From positions 1 through 64,000 of the forward strand of contig SVLD01000007.1 in the NCBI GenBank assembly GCA_015068125.1: a stretch of DNA of 64,000 nt, read 5' to 3'. The notes beneath the pieces are model-generated. The model saw only the letters and a program-made list of their open reading frames with translations. It did not search any database and was not told the origin of the DNA. A program made the position numbers and the translations under genes. This DNA is from Oscillospiraceae bacterium (GTDB taxonomy: Bacteria; Bacillota; Clostridia; Oscillospirales; Oscillospiraceae). Shown here in pieces: positions 39,264 to 49,519 of the stretch (positions are counted from its first letter, which is position 1; every line of letters starts with the position of its first letter).

Positions 39264-40922
39264 TTAGTTGTTCAACTTCTTCCGTACTGCGAAAAATTCG
39301 CTTTGCGGTCCAGTCATGTTTTGGTACGGCATCTTATAGGCGTACAGGTCATCCGATACACCCAAATCACTGTCACGATACGATTCAAAGAAAAAGTCAT
39401 TATCCGCAAATAGAGCTTCTTTGTTTGCAGTCATGCCGTAAAGTGCAGCAGAGTGGCCTTCATTGTCATCGTTCTTTGTACCCAAAGAAGTATAGACATA
39501 CTGCGGGTTGGTTTTGTCACCCAAAGCGTCGCACATAGCTTGATATGCGGCCTGCGTGATATCGCCAGAGTATCTGACAAGGGGTTTGTTTTGCATTGCT
39601 TCATACATGGAGTTGTAACTGGCTTCATCCATATCGCCAGTGCTTATTACGGTAATTTCATACCCAAGAGCGTCGATAATGGGGATGATGCTGTACTGGA
39701 TGTACCGCACATCTTCCGACAGCAGGGCGGCAAATTTTTCGCCTTCCGGGCGGCTCAGCAGTTCCCTAATAAAATCGTCCGGGTGATTGTATGTTGTGCC
39801 GGTCAAAGCGGTATGAATGTTTATAAGGGTCAAGAAGGAACACGCTTTTTCGTATTTAATCCTAGTTCCGTTGGTGCGGTCAATAGAGCCGCCGAAGCCG
39901 TCAACCGTTGCGCCAATGTACTCGCCTTTAATCCGGTCGTCCTGTATGCTAAACATAGAGCCAAGACGGTGTTCATTTGCAGTATGCGTAACACCCAGCC
40001 AGTATGGGGTAGTATTGTCATTGACAGGTGTTGCGCCTTTTTGCGTGAGGTCACACTTGCCATCCAAGCTGCTCCAATCAAACTGGATGCGACTTCTGTA
40101 AAACGCCCACTGCCCGATAGATGTCACATTCGGCAGAAACGACAGATTTTTGAGACTTCTCGTCATGTCAAAAGCATTATTTCCGATGGTCTGTACCTTT
40201 GCACCACCTTTCACACGCTCCAGCGATACAGATTGCTGGAAGCACTGATTGGGGATGGCGGTAATATTGTTGCCGATGTCCACGATCCGAAGGAAACGGC
40301 AAGACGCCAGAGCCGTTGTGGCGAGTTCAACCAGGTTGGGGAACAATGCCTTTTCGATGCGCGTATAGGAGATTGCAGACTTGCCCAGCTTGGTAATGCC
40401 CTCGGTATTGTTTACGGCTTCCAGGTTGATGGCATAGCGGCAGAAATAGTCGGGCAGTTCGCTCACGCCATCGGGGAGCGTAATGCTCTTAACCCGGTAG
40501 TTGTAGTGAAACATACCCGGCTGGAAGCCAGTCACCGCAATGCCGTTGATATACTCGGGAATAACGATGTTCCGGGGCAGTTCGTTGATTTTGTCGCCGT
40601 CAAGGTTGATACCGTTGTTGCTGACAGCATAGGGATATGTGGTTTTGTCGGGATGCCCTCTGTATTCGGGCTTCAGGGAAATAACGCCGTCCACATCGAT
40701 GTCAAAATACTTGGCGTCGGTTGCGGCAGGCTTGTCCGCCGCCACCCAGGTATAAACCCCGTCCACTGCGGCGATACACTTATACAGAGCGCCGGTGTCG
40801 GTGTCCATGTACAGACAGCCAACAGCACCGACTGTCGCAGCGGTGGGTGCGCCCACACCAGGAATTGTTGGAATCTCTTTGGACTCCACTCCCAAAACGT
40901 TGGAATGTGTAACAAAATCCAT
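39264..40922 (-). CDS. Phage tail/receptor-binding-type protein with BspA-like LRR repeats
   Basis: TATVGAVGCLYMDTDTGALYKC phage-fibre motif; LRR_5-like ITLPDGVSELPDYFCRYAINLEAVNNTEGITKLGKSAI; position downstream of baseplate gene. Confidence 0.7.
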   Translation of the reverse strand: MDFVTHSNVLGVESKEIPTIPGVGAPTAATVGAVGCLYMDTDTGALYKCIAAVDGVYTWVAADKPAATDAKYFDIDVDGVISLKPEYRGHPDKTTYPYAVSNNGINLDGDKINELPRNIVIPEYINGIAVTGFQPGMFHYNYRVKSITLPDGVSELPDYFCRYAINLEAVNNTEGITKLGKSAISYTRIEKALFPNLVELATTALASCRFLRIVDIGNNITAIPNQCFQQSVSLERVKGGAKVQTIGNNAFDMTRSLKNLSFLPNVTSIGQWAFYRSRIQFDWSSLDGKCDLTQKGATPVNDNTTPYWLGVTHTANEHRLGSMFSIQDDRIKGEYIGATVDGFGGSIDRTNGTRIKYEKACSFLTLINIHTALTGTTYNHPDDFIRELLSRPEGEKFAALLSEDVRYIQYSIIPIIDALGYEITVISTGDMDEASYNSMYEAMQNKPLVRYSGDITQAAYQAMCDALGDKTNPQYVYTSLGTKNDDNEGHSAALYGMTANKEALFADNDFFFESYRDSDLGVSDDLYAYKMPYQNMTGPQSEFFAVRKKLNN

Positions 40923-40935
40923 ACTGTTTTCCTCC

Positions 40936-42438
40936 TTATGTAATGACGAGTACGCCGTCTACGATTTTTGCCGTGGAGTTTCCGATGGCATCGATCACTA
41001 AAACGCCGTTCTCAATTTTTGCGCTGACTTTTCCTGTGCCCTGCATCTGCTGCACATCTTCCTGCAGTCTTGCGACTTCCTCCCGCAGGGTGTCATAAAA
41101 CACCAGCTCGCCGACAAAGCGGATATTCTGATCTTCCGAACTCACGGTGTCGCCGGTCTCCGGATCCAAGAAGGAGGCCTCGCCGATATCGTCGACGATC
41201 CAGTCCACATCAAAACCAGTCTCCGGGACCGGAGTGGATAGGTAACCGTTAAGGCACCAAACATCGATCATGATAGCCTCGTTGTGGGCAAACCAGGCTC
41301 CCACATCCAGCTCCACGGTTACGCTCCCCTGACTAGCGGGAAAGTTATACAGAATTTTCTGCGCCAGCGGGAGTACAGCATCCGCAGTGTGCAAGGCAAC
41401 AATGAGCGGCACATCTCCGCCCTGCTGCACAGTATCCGGGTGCAAAACCACCGGCACGCGTACCTTGTCCAGGTAGCGCTCTCTGTCAGTCAGGTGCATC
41501 TGGGTTCTGTAGAAGCCCGCCCGAGACTGAAGATGCTGATCTGCTTCCCGGGTCAAAGTCTCCGGCGCTATGCCCTGCCGGCTCTCTGCAAAATCGTGGC
41601 CAAGCCGGCGGACGTGCTCTCCGAGGTTGGTGTGGGCGTCGCCCTTGTAGTCAACACGGGCATCAGCCACCTCAGCAATGAACGCAGAAGCCAGAGGATA
41701 GACTCCTCGGACGGCGGTGATCATGTCGGTGGTGAGATCTTGGTTGCCCACGTTTTCAATTAGCATCCGGCACCAGCCGTTGGAATTAGGCTCCTCGATG
41801 GTGACGTTGACATCTGTGTTATATGTACTCAGGGATACCGAGCACATAGTGGCCAACTCAGGTGGGATGCAGTAGTCGGTGTAGTGGTGACCACCGGCCA
41901 CGAGAGACATCTCACGGATGTCAAATGCAATCCATGCGCTGGTGCCATTGGTCCTGATCATGCCGCCGATGTACTCATCGCTGAGATCGTGATCAGTCAC
42001 ACCACCAAAGCCGTGCATCGTGACCAGCTGGTTGAGCCGTGCCTCCATGGAGCCATACCCAGCCAGAATCTGCTTGTAAATATCGGGCGCGGGCTCCTGC
42101 TGCTCGGTAGTAGGCTCGCAGATTGCGCCCTGCTTGACCCGCAGGCGTACCACTTCGGTCGTGCGGGTGTTTTCGGCCACGCCCATGATACCGAAGTAAA
42201 ATTCACCATCATCGGCCAGCAGCTCATAGGGTACAGTCGCCACGTTCTCCACCAAGGGAACATGGTAGACAGCATCCTCCGTTTTGTAGAATACGGCACT
42301 CTTGCCATAGCCTTCCCAGAGTGGGTCAAACTCGCAGCGGATCTGGAGCACGTCCCGGCTGCCGGATGCGATTACCGGCACGTTGATCAGCTCGACCACC
42401 TGGTCTGTGATGCGTGCCGTGATTCTGGTATTGCTCAT
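40936..42438 (-). CDS. Phage baseplate upper protein (BppU-like)
   Basis: ITDQVVELINVPVIASGSRDVLQIRCEFDPLWEGYGKSAVF... Confidence 0.72.
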   Translation of the reverse strand: MSNTRITARITDQVVELINVPVIASGSRDVLQIRCEFDPLWEGYGKSAVFYKTEDAVYHVPLVENVATVPYELLADDGEFYFGIMGVAENTRTTEVVRLRVKQGAICEPTTEQQEPAPDIYKQILAGYGSMEARLNQLVTMHGFGGVTDHDLSDEYIGGMIRTNGTSAWIAFDIREMSLVAGGHHYTDYCIPPELATMCSVSLSTYNTDVNVTIEEPNSNGWCRMLIENVGNQDLTTDMITAVRGVYPLASAFIAEVADARVDYKGDAHTNLGEHVRRLGHDFAESRQGIAPETLTREADQHLQSRAGFYRTQMHLTDRERYLDKVRVPVVLHPDTVQQGGDVPLIVALHTADAVLPLAQKILYNFPASQGSVTVELDVGAWFAHNEAIMIDVWCLNGYLSTPVPETGFDVDWIVDDIGEASFLDPETGDTVSSEDQNIRFVGELVFYDTLREEVARLQEDVQQMQGTGKVSAKIENGVLVIDAIGNSTAKIVDGVLVIT

Positions 42439-43859
42439 GTGTTGCCCTCCAATTCTTTAATTTTTGTAGTTAATTCGGTCAACGTTTCCTCCTGCTCACG
42501 GAGCTTCTGGAAGAGCAGGCCGATAAGTTCATCGTAATTGTTGATCTGCTGCTGCAGACCCTGGTCCGCTTGGGCTCTGGTGGTCCCTTCCTCAACAATT
42601 GCATCGTCGAGGGGCACGAGCAGCTGAACGACCCCATCAGGGGAAACGTAGAGGGCGGCGGTCTTGTCCAGGACATTCGTTTCGACAGTAGACGCGAACT
42701 GCTGGATATCGTAGCTATATCCGACTCGCAGTGCTTCCACTTCGTGATAGCCTTTAGCGTCTCCGAGGACGGTAGCGCCGGAAAGAGAAGGCACATCCTT
42801 ACCCAGGGTAATCTTGCTTTTTGCGGGGTTCAACAGATCCTCGATCATCTTGTAGAGCTGGAAGATTGCATCAACATTGTGAGGATTGGAAATCACACGG
42901 ATATTGTCACCCACGGTGAAACTGTCCAGCTCTTTTTTCAAATACGACAAGTCCAAGCCGGTCAGTTCCAAAGAGGTTATGAAGTTTTTCCGCTCATTCA
43001 GAAGGGCCTGGGCTTTTTTGAGCAGGTTCTCCGGCTCGGTTACGTCGTCCCAGATCGCAGTGGTCATGATCGTGCCCCGGATAGCTCTGGCATCCTCCGC
43101 GATGATATAGTCCTTGCCACCGTTCACTTCCTTGATGGTCAGGCGCTTCTTGGAGAGGGTGGTCTTTCCGTCAGCATCCTTCTCCTCCAGCCGAGCGCCA
43201 TAGGGGATGATGCCTGTGGCCAGAGAGGTGGTGTTGGCGCCGGTGCTGCTGAAATCCAGGAGATTCTCTCCAAACTCAAGGACCTGGTTGCTCTGGCGAT
43301 CGATTTTGGCAAGCCAGTTGATTATGCGTCCCTGGCTGTCTCCAGTGTCTGTGAATACTAGGTTACCGCCACATCGCTCCAGTAGTTTGTTAATGGTGTC
43401 GAGCACCGTCTCAGCGCTTTCGCTCTCCAGCCGGACATAGTCATTGGAGTCTGTCACGGTGATCTCACCGATCTGAAATTTTTTGAAGTCCTCCACCTGG
43501 GAATTGTAGCTCTGGATCACTGCCGTGAATATCTTTGCCGGGGTGTCCTGATAGAGATACGGTCGAGAGATGCCGTCCCGAAGCAGGCACAGCTCGCCCT
43601 CACAGACGACGGTGCGCTGCCCATAAGAATTATCAGAATAGTAGAGCACGCGCCCACGGAAGCGGAGAGTCCCATCACGATAGATGGTCACAATGGTCCG
43701 CTGGCCTACGAAGGTATAGTATGCCGGATGGCCGGGAGGGAGGATAAACTCTGCGGTTCCACCAAGGTTCAGCGCGGTGGTAACTTTCAGGCTGCTGAGC
43801 TCCAGCTCCTCCTGGCGGCTGTCATAGATGAGGGTCTCATCTGCATAGACTCGGATCAT
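42435..43859 (-). CDS. Phage tail protein (siphovirus tail-associated, Gp37-like)
   Basis: Position and sequence IRVYADETLIYDSRQEELELSSLKVTTALNLGGTAEFILPPGHP. Confidence 0.75.
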   Translation of the reverse strand: MIRVYADETLIYDSRQEELELSSLKVTTALNLGGTAEFILPPGHPAYYTFVGQRTIVTIYRDGTLRFRGRVLYYSDNSYGQRTVVCEGELCLLRDGISRPYLYQDTPAKIFTAVIQSYNSQVEDFKKFQIGEITVTDSNDYVRLESESAETVLDTINKLLERCGGNLVFTDTGDSQGRIINWLAKIDRQSNQVLEFGENLLDFSSTGANTTSLATGIIPYGARLEEKDADGKTTLSKKRLTIKEVNGGKDYIIAEDARAIRGTIMTTAIWDDVTEPENLLKKAQALLNERKNFITSLELTGLDLSYLKKELDSFTVGDNIRVISNPHNVDAIFQLYKMIEDLLNPAKSKITLGKDVPSLSGATVLGDAKGYHEVEALRVGYSYDIQQFASTVETNVLDKTAALYVSPDGVVQLLVPLDDAIVEEGTTRAQADQGLQQQINNYDELIGLLFQKLREQEETLTELTTKIKELEGNT

Positions 43860-44551
43860 CTCAGCACCGCCTCCCGGAAGGAAATGGTCAACTCACCGCT
43901 GCCAGTGACATAAAATTCATGCGTACCCGGCCGGAGCAGCATATCCGGGAGCTTATAGGTTCCCGGGGGTAGCCCGCTCACTTCGACATAATCGTTTGCC
44001 TCTTGCGGGTCACCGAGACCCAGACAGATATCCGCATTGGCTCCGGTCACAGTGACTGTGGGAACCACCGCCAACCGGCCACCATTGCGTACTGTGAGCA
44101 CTGGCTTGGGGCGCTGAGCGAGATCCAGATAGTATTTGGTAGGCCGTTTGCGGTAGAGCCATGGCCGACAGACGCCAGTCACGGTGACAGCTGCGTAGGC
44201 GTGGTCATTCTGTCTCACGGCTACATGGAGCCGCCCAACCAGGTAGTACTCCAGGCGATCCGGGGGGATGATTTCCCACTCCAGGCCGTCCAGCAGGTTG
44301 ACCATATCACGGACAAGCTGTTCCCGATCTGCTCGTGTGCCTTTGGAGCACTCGAGCGTCACGGTCAGGTTGCGGTCTTTGTATTTGGGGATGCCGTCGG
44401 TCATAACTGTGGAAAGGTCCCAGGCGCCATCACCGCCGGCTCTTTCGACATAGTTGGTCTTCATCTCCGGGTCGCTCAGCACCCAGCTCGTCAGCGTCCA
44501 GCCGTAGGCCGCGGTGTCGTAGGATCCGAGGACTGTGGTTCTTTTTTTCAT
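43856..44551 (-). CDS. Phage distal tail protein
   Basis: KRTTVLGSYDTAAYGWTLTSWVLSDPEMKTNYVE; between tape measure and tail protein. Confidence 0.75.
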   Translation of the reverse strand: MKKRTTVLGSYDTAAYGWTLTSWVLSDPEMKTNYVERAGGDGAWDLSTVMTDGIPKYKDRNLTVTLECSKGTRADREQLVRDMVNLLDGLEWEIIPPDRLEYYLVGRLHVAVRQNDHAYAAVTVTGVCRPWLYRKRPTKYYLDLAQRPKPVLTVRNGGRLAVVPTVTVTGANADICLGLGDPQEANDYVEVSGLPPGTYKLPDMLLRPGTHEFYVTGSGELTISFREAVLR

Positions 44552-47500
44552 TTATATCGCTCCTCTCGATGCGAGGGTTCTGCGGTGGCCGAGGGCGCTG
44601 TCCATTCTGGAGGCAGTAGCGCCCACGATGGCCTCGCCATCAATGGCGATGATCTGGCCCTTCTCAATGGCTGCCAGAATTTTTTCCAGCATGGGTGCAT
44701 TGGAAGCAGCTGCAGTCATTTGGGTGGTAGCTTGGCGCAAGGACTGCTGATCTGCTACATTGCGCAGGGCCTTCTGACCATTGCGTTCCTGGGTGCTGTA
44801 AGCGTCCAGGATTGCCGCAGCTTGATCTGTCGCAGCGCGTTTCACGTCATGGGTTTTGCGCTCAATGCCGATCTCTGCGCCTTCACCTACATCCTCACCA
44901 AAGTCGATTGTCTTACGAGCGGGAGAATGGGAGTCAGCTTCCTCGCGCATAGCTCCGATGATGCCAGAGACCAGACTACGGGCCTTAGTAAGAAGTCCAG
45001 AGCGCTTATTCTCCATGCCGCCACTCAGGCCGTCGCCAAGATTCTCACCGACAAGCTCTGCGTCTGCATAAGCATTTGCAAACTCATTGAGCGCGTTCTC
45101 GTAACCCTTCTCGGCTTCTTTTACCATGTCTTGAGTGTAGCCGTCGACGCCCTTTTCAAAGTTGGTCTTGATGCGTTCAGCCTCTAGGCCTGCATCAATG
45201 GCTTCCTTATAAAGGGTATTGAGGACCCTCGCGGTCTCCTGATCCACCTTGTCGGAGTATTGACCATAGACCTCACCCTTTCGGGACAGAATATCAACAG
45301 CCGTTTGATAGTTGCCGGACAGCGCAGCAGCTTGGGCTTCTTCGTAGTTAGCAATAGTGCTGTAGTAAGTACCATAGTCGGCCGCGGCTGTCTCATACGC
45401 AGTTTTCTTTTCTGCGAGAATGCTCTCCTCTTTATTGGCAGATTTCTCTGCCTTCATAGCCGCCACCCGCCACCCCTCAGCATCGGCAGCGCTATACTGA
45501 CCCAGTGCCGTATAGTACTCATTCCATTTTTTCTTAGCATGCTCTCTTGCTTTGTTGGATGTTTCCAACTGAGCCCGATACTCTTTCTCCTTCAAAGAGA
45601 GGTTCTGTAGCGCTGCGGCCTCGTTTTGAATGGCGGATATATACTCAGCATTTGCTGCATCAAGCAACGAGTTGGCCAGCTTAGCTTGCATAACCTCCTG
45701 GATATTGGTTTTGAGGTCTTCATATTGGGTAATGACGCCGTCCAGCAGCACATACTCAGTATCGAGCGCCTTGTTGAGTTCATTCAGGATGAAGTTTGCG
45801 CGCTCTCGATCTTCTTCCTTGACCTTACCAGAGGCATCCGCAAGCCGAAACAATTCATCGGCTAGGTCTTCGGTATGTTTCATTTCGGCGGCCACATCAG
45901 CAAGTGCGTCATCCGTGGCCTTCTTCTGATCCCGGAAAGCTGCCGCAGCTTCGTCTGCTGCGGCCATGAGGTTTTGCTCCGCTTTGGTTAGAGCGTTGGT
46001 CGGTTTTTTTGCCTTATTCGTGGCGGCCGTATAGGCAGCAAGAGCGACCGTGACCGCAGTGATTGCAGCAAGCGCAAGACCCCAGGGCGTTGCCTTCTGT
46101 GCAAGAGCGAGTGCTTTCTGTGCCACCGTTGTATCTTTGATCGCAGCCTTGAGACCCTTCTGTTCCACGGTGTTGGCCGCCGTGGCAACCTTAAGGGCAA
46201 TCATGGCAGTAGCCACGGCAGCAAGTCCGGCCTTAATGGTCGGAAGGTTTTGCCTCGTCCAACTGCTAGCTTCCCTGATTGCTGGTATCAAGTCTTTCCT
46301 GATAAACTTGGCGGTATCTTTCAGTGGCTCCTCAGCATCCTCCAGCAGGGTGGCCCCCAGCTCCTTAATGTCAGTGATCACCGGTTCAACCGTCTTGCCA
46401 AGTTCAGCGGTGGTTTTGTTCCAGTTCTCAGTTGCCTGGTTGGAGCGGATGATTTCCTTGTTGGTTTGCTTGTACTGGGTGGCAGCATTTGCGTAGAGTT
46501 GCGTCAAGGTCTGAGTAATCAGCTGCTGACGCTCCTGCTCGCTGGAGCATTCCTGCAGTGCAAGGTTGAAGTAGTCTTCAACGGAGGCGGCTTCCTCAAC
46601 GGCCTTGTTCCACTCCTCGTTTTCTTCTGCGGCTTCCTTCATAACAACGCCGAAGGTCTCGCCTTCGGCTGCTGCCCAGTTGAGCGCGTCAGCAAGATTG
46701 CCAGCGATCTGCCCGGTTCTGGCGGTCTCATTCGCGGACTCTGCCAGAGCCTCAATGGGGAGTGAATCAGGGAATGTCGCATAGACGCCCGTGAGCGCGT
46801 GCGTCATTTCTTTCAATTCTTCCTCGGTGTCACAGAATTTTGCCAGAAGATTGGCAGCTTCCACGGCCTGGTCGGTTTCGCCCAGAACGCTCTGGAGCTC
46901 TTCATAGGTTTTTCTAGCTGCTTCTGCGCTGAAGCCGGAGTCCTTATACGCAACATCCAGCCGGTTCGTCGCGGTGCGATATTCCCGAGTTGTCTCTGCC
47001 AGAGCGACGACGGCGGCAGTAGCAGCTCCAGCAGCACCAGCAAGGGCAGCGAGCCCGCCCTTGGCCAAGTCGCCTGCGACATCATCCAGATCCTCAGTAG
47101 CGTCCTCAGCTTCTCTTGTCTTACCAGCCTGCTTGCCAAGCTCTTTGCCTGCCTCGTCGGCGCCGTCGGCCAGTTTCTCAGCGGCCTCCGCGGCTTCTCT
47201 GGCGGCATTTTTGTAGCCATCGAGCTTTTTCTCGGTTGCGATAATTTCGCGCTGCAGAGCTCTGTACTGTTCTTCAGAAATCTCGCCACGTTCGAATTGT
47301 TCCTGTGCCTGCTTTTCTGCGGCTTTCAGGGCACCGAGCCTTTTCTCGGTGTTGCTGATAGCATCGGTCAGCACCTTCTGCTTCTGTGCCAGCAGCTCGG
47401 TGTTTTTGGGATCTAGCTTCAGGAGCTTGTTAATCTGGCCCAGCTCGCTAGAGAGACTCCGGCTCTTCTTGTCTACATTATCGAGCGATTTCAGTAGATC

Positions 47501-47554
47501 AGAGGTATCACCACCGATTTTGATCGTCAAGCCCTTGAGTGCTTTATTAGCCAT
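44552..47554 (-). CDS. Phage tail tape measure protein
   Basis: 1000 aa, ALKGLTIKIGGDTSDLLKSLDNVDKKSRSLSSELGQINKLLKLDPKNTELLAQKQ. Confidence 0.92.
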   Translation of the reverse strand: MANKALKGLTIKIGGDTSDLLKSLDNVDKKSRSLSSELGQINKLLKLDPKNTELLAQKQKVLTDAISNTEKRLGALKAAEKQAQEQFERGEISEEQYRALQREIIATEKKLDGYKNAAREAAEAAEKLADGADEAGKELGKQAGKTREAEDATEDLDDVAGDLAKGGLAALAGAAGAATAAVVALAETTREYRTATNRLDVAYKDSGFSAEAARKTYEELQSVLGETDQAVEAANLLAKFCDTEEELKEMTHALTGVYATFPDSLPIEALAESANETARTGQIAGNLADALNWAAAEGETFGVVMKEAAEENEEWNKAVEEAASVEDYFNLALQECSSEQERQQLITQTLTQLYANAATQYKQTNKEIIRSNQATENWNKTTAELGKTVEPVITDIKELGATLLEDAEEPLKDTAKFIRKDLIPAIREASSWTRQNLPTIKAGLAAVATAMIALKVATAANTVEQKGLKAAIKDTTVAQKALALAQKATPWGLALAAITAVTVALAAYTAATNKAKKPTNALTKAEQNLMAAADEAAAAFRDQKKATDDALADVAAEMKHTEDLADELFRLADASGKVKEEDRERANFILNELNKALDTEYVLLDGVITQYEDLKTNIQEVMQAKLANSLLDAANAEYISAIQNEAAALQNLSLKEKEYRAQLETSNKAREHAKKKWNEYYTALGQYSAADAEGWRVAAMKAEKSANKEESILAEKKTAYETAAADYGTYYSTIANYEEAQAAALSGNYQTAVDILSRKGEVYGQYSDKVDQETARVLNTLYKEAIDAGLEAERIKTNFEKGVDGYTQDMVKEAEKGYENALNEFANAYADAELVGENLGDGLSGGMENKRSGLLTKARSLVSGIIGAMREEADSHSPARKTIDFGEDVGEGAEIGIERKTHDVKRAATDQAAAILDAYSTQERNGQKALRNVADQQSLRQATTQMTAAASNAPMLEKILAAIEKGQIIAIDGEAIVGATASRMDSALGHRRTLASRGAI

Positions 47555-47816
47555 TGGAAGGTGCCTCCTTTCTGAATTGTGCGCGTAACTTTGCCCGGTC
47601 GGGCTTGGTCTGCTCCATTCGCCAGCAGTCGTCTAGATACTGACGGCCTTCCTCGCTGTGGTTCAGGCTGCTGATGTAAGCATCCCGAAGCCAGAGCAGA
47701 TATACGCCATAATCGAGCTGTCCCACCTGCAGGAAATTTAGACCGGAATACTCCGAGACCAGCCGCTTGCCCCAGGTGGTATTGATATATTCATGATGTC
47801 CCGCAGACTCCGCCAT
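47547..47816 (-). CDS. Tail assembly chaperone, frameshift-extension ORF (gpGT-like)
   Basis: Small ORF upstream of tape measure, in -1 frame relative to 47834-48175 with slippery AAAAAAC. Confidence 0.78.
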   Translation of the reverse strand: MAESAGHHEYINTTWGKRLVSEYSGLNFLQVGQLDYGVYLLWLRDAYISSLNHSEEGRQYLDDCWRMEQTKPDRAKLRAQFRKEAPSNG

Positions 47817-47833
47817 TGGATTCTGCGGGAGTA

Positions 47834-48175
47834 TCAGTTTTTTGCGTTTTCAATTCCCGTCACAAATTCAGCGTAAGCGTGGAAGAAAACCACCAGATCC
47901 TCCTCATCAAGGCGGAAGGTGTCGCGGATCTGCTCGGGGGTGATCTTTCGCATATTGCGGTTGCAACTCATCAGACGAGCTGCCAGTTCGAAGAAGCCGG
48001 CTCTCACGTCATCGTTGTCGCCATCCAGCAGGGCGCTAAGCTCCGGCATTCTGGCTCGCAGTTCCTCCTGCAAATCAACGGTGGGCGGAGTGATGTGGAT
48101 AATCGTGCCAGCCTCGTCCATCATCTCCACCGGGAGAATGGGAGGGCGGTATTTATTAAAATTCAGAGTGTTCAT
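47834..48175 (-). CDS. Tail assembly chaperone (gpG-like)
   Basis: Position between major tail protein and gpGT-like ORF; terminates GCA AAA AAC TGA. Confidence 0.78.
   Translation of the reverse strand: MNTLNFNKYRPPILPVEMMDEAGTIIHITPPTVDLQEELRARMPELSALLDGDNDDVRAGFFELAARLMSCNRNMRKITPEQIRDTFRLDEEDLVVFFHAYAEFVTGIENAKN
47837..47843 (-). promoter_or_regulatory. -1 programmed ribosomal frameshift slippery heptamer A_AAA_AAC
   Basis: Directly precedes the gpG stop codon and is in frame X_XXY_YYZ; -1 frame reads through ...KKLILPQNP into MAESAGHH. Confidence 0.8.
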
Positions 48176-48231
48176 GTTTACACCTCAATATGAAATTAGA
48201 GGGAGGCCTGAGACCTCCCTCTTTTTCGATT

Positions 48232-48783
48232 TTAAGAGCTCTTCTTGATGTTCTCGATGTAAGTGACGAGAGTGCCATCAGTATCGCTCGGCAGGAATTT
48301 GATCTCAGGCTCCAGCTTGCTGCCGGCATCGACAGCGAAGGCCAGAGTCAGGCCGGCCTGGTTAGCACCACGACCCATGACCCAGATGTCACCATCCTTC
48401 TTGTCCTCGTGGTGGAAGCAAACCACCCACTCCTTGCCCTGAGCGTTGCCAGCGCCACCGATGTGCATGGTGCGGGTGCCCTTGGTCTTGTCCTCAGTCA
48501 CCTTGCAACGGTCGGCCATCTTGGCCATGGTGTCGCCGTTGAAGGTGATAAGGCCCAGCTTCAGAACGGCCTCCTCGTTGGTCACGATCACCTTGGCAAC
48601 AGTGCCCAGGTCGTCACGCTCCTCATGAGTCTCAGTAGTGTAAGACAGCTCTGCACCGCCCTGGATCTTGCCCAGCAGATTGTTATCCACACAGATGGCC
48701 GTGACCTCGGGCATGGTGCCGGTGTATTCCATGATGTACGCCTTGCCAGAGCCCAGAGTGATCTTGTCGGGGTTAGTTCTCAT
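48232..48783 (-). CDS. Phage major tail protein
   Basis: Position and IEG-like tail tube sequence ITLGSGKAYIMEYTGTMPE. Confidence 0.75.
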   Translation of the reverse strand: MRTNPDKITLGSGKAYIMEYTGTMPEVTAICVDNNLLGKIQGGAELSYTTETHEERDDLGTVAKVIVTNEEAVLKLGLITFNGDTMAKMADRCKVTEDKTKGTRTMHIGGAGNAQGKEWVVCFHHEDKKDGDIWVMGRGANQAGLTLAFAVDAGSKLEPEIKFLPSDTDGTLVTYIENIKKSS

Positions 48784-48798
48784 TGGATTCTCCTCCTG

Positions 48799-49119
48799 TT
48801 AGATTTTTTCGATGTAGGTAAATTCATAGATTTCCTGATACCGGCGGATATCGTTCAACCAGTACCAGCCTTGAGTGGAATAAGGGATGTTCATCGCATG
48901 GAACTCCGCTGCAAGTCGCTGCTTCGCTTCATTGCCATCCTCGATACTGGGCGCATAGAGCTCCACAATGCCGCCGTGGGTGAAAATGCGACAAGGGCCT
49001 ACATCCGGCCCGTCAGCATCTACGCTGTCAAAGTAGACCGCGAAAGTCTGAGCGGGCGGATCTGGGAACCGCGCCTCCCGAGCAGGAATGGCGGCGGCAT
49101 TCAGAAGTTTATTAATCAT
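48799..49119 (-). CDS. Phage tail completion-type protein
   Basis: Synteny in head-tail joining module. Confidence 0.55.
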   Translation of the reverse strand: MINKLLNAAAIPAREARFPDPPAQTFAVYFDSVDADGPDVGPCRIFTHGGIVELYAPSIEDGNEAKQRLAAEFHAMNIPYSTQGWYWLNDIRRYQEIYEFTYIEKI

Positions 49120-49519
49120 TTTTCAGGGCCTCCTCCACTTCTTTCTCATACTCAGGGAGCACGGTCTCCAGTGCTTTCTCCAGAAAAGGGTCGGCACGGG
49201 TCCGTCCGCCGTCCAAGGTGGCGTGGCCCCTCACGAGCAGGTGCGTCAGCCGGTGGTGTGGAGCTTTGGCTCCCCAGGTGAAAACCTTGTCACCGGTGGT
49301 GGAGTTTGTCTCCGTCGTATGGGTGATGCTCTTGGCGTAGTCTCCACCCGACTTCCGTTTGGGTGCGGTTTTCCGGGTTAGGCTGACCAGTTTCTTGATA
49401 GCCCGCTCCCCCGCAGCATTGATTTCCTCGACGGTGTCCCCGTGAAGGAACTCCAGCTGTTCACGGATAGCCTCACCAAGGTCAGAGACTTGGATGGATT
49501 GTTTAGCCATCCGCCTCAC
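49112..49519 (-). CDS. HK97 gp10-like protein
   Basis: INAAGERAIKKLVSLTRKTAPKRKSGGDYAKSI; synteny. Confidence 0.75.
   Translation of the reverse strand: MRRMAKQSIQVSDLGEAIREQLEFLHGDTVEEINAAGERAIKKLVSLTRKTAPKRKSGGDYAKSITHTTETNSTTGDKVFTWGAKAPHHRLTHLLVRGHATLDGGRTRADPFLEKALETVLPEYEKEVEEALKND

Noticed and set aside
39453-40943. 496-aa plus-strand ORF
   Set aside because: Antisense to the phage LRR fibre gene.
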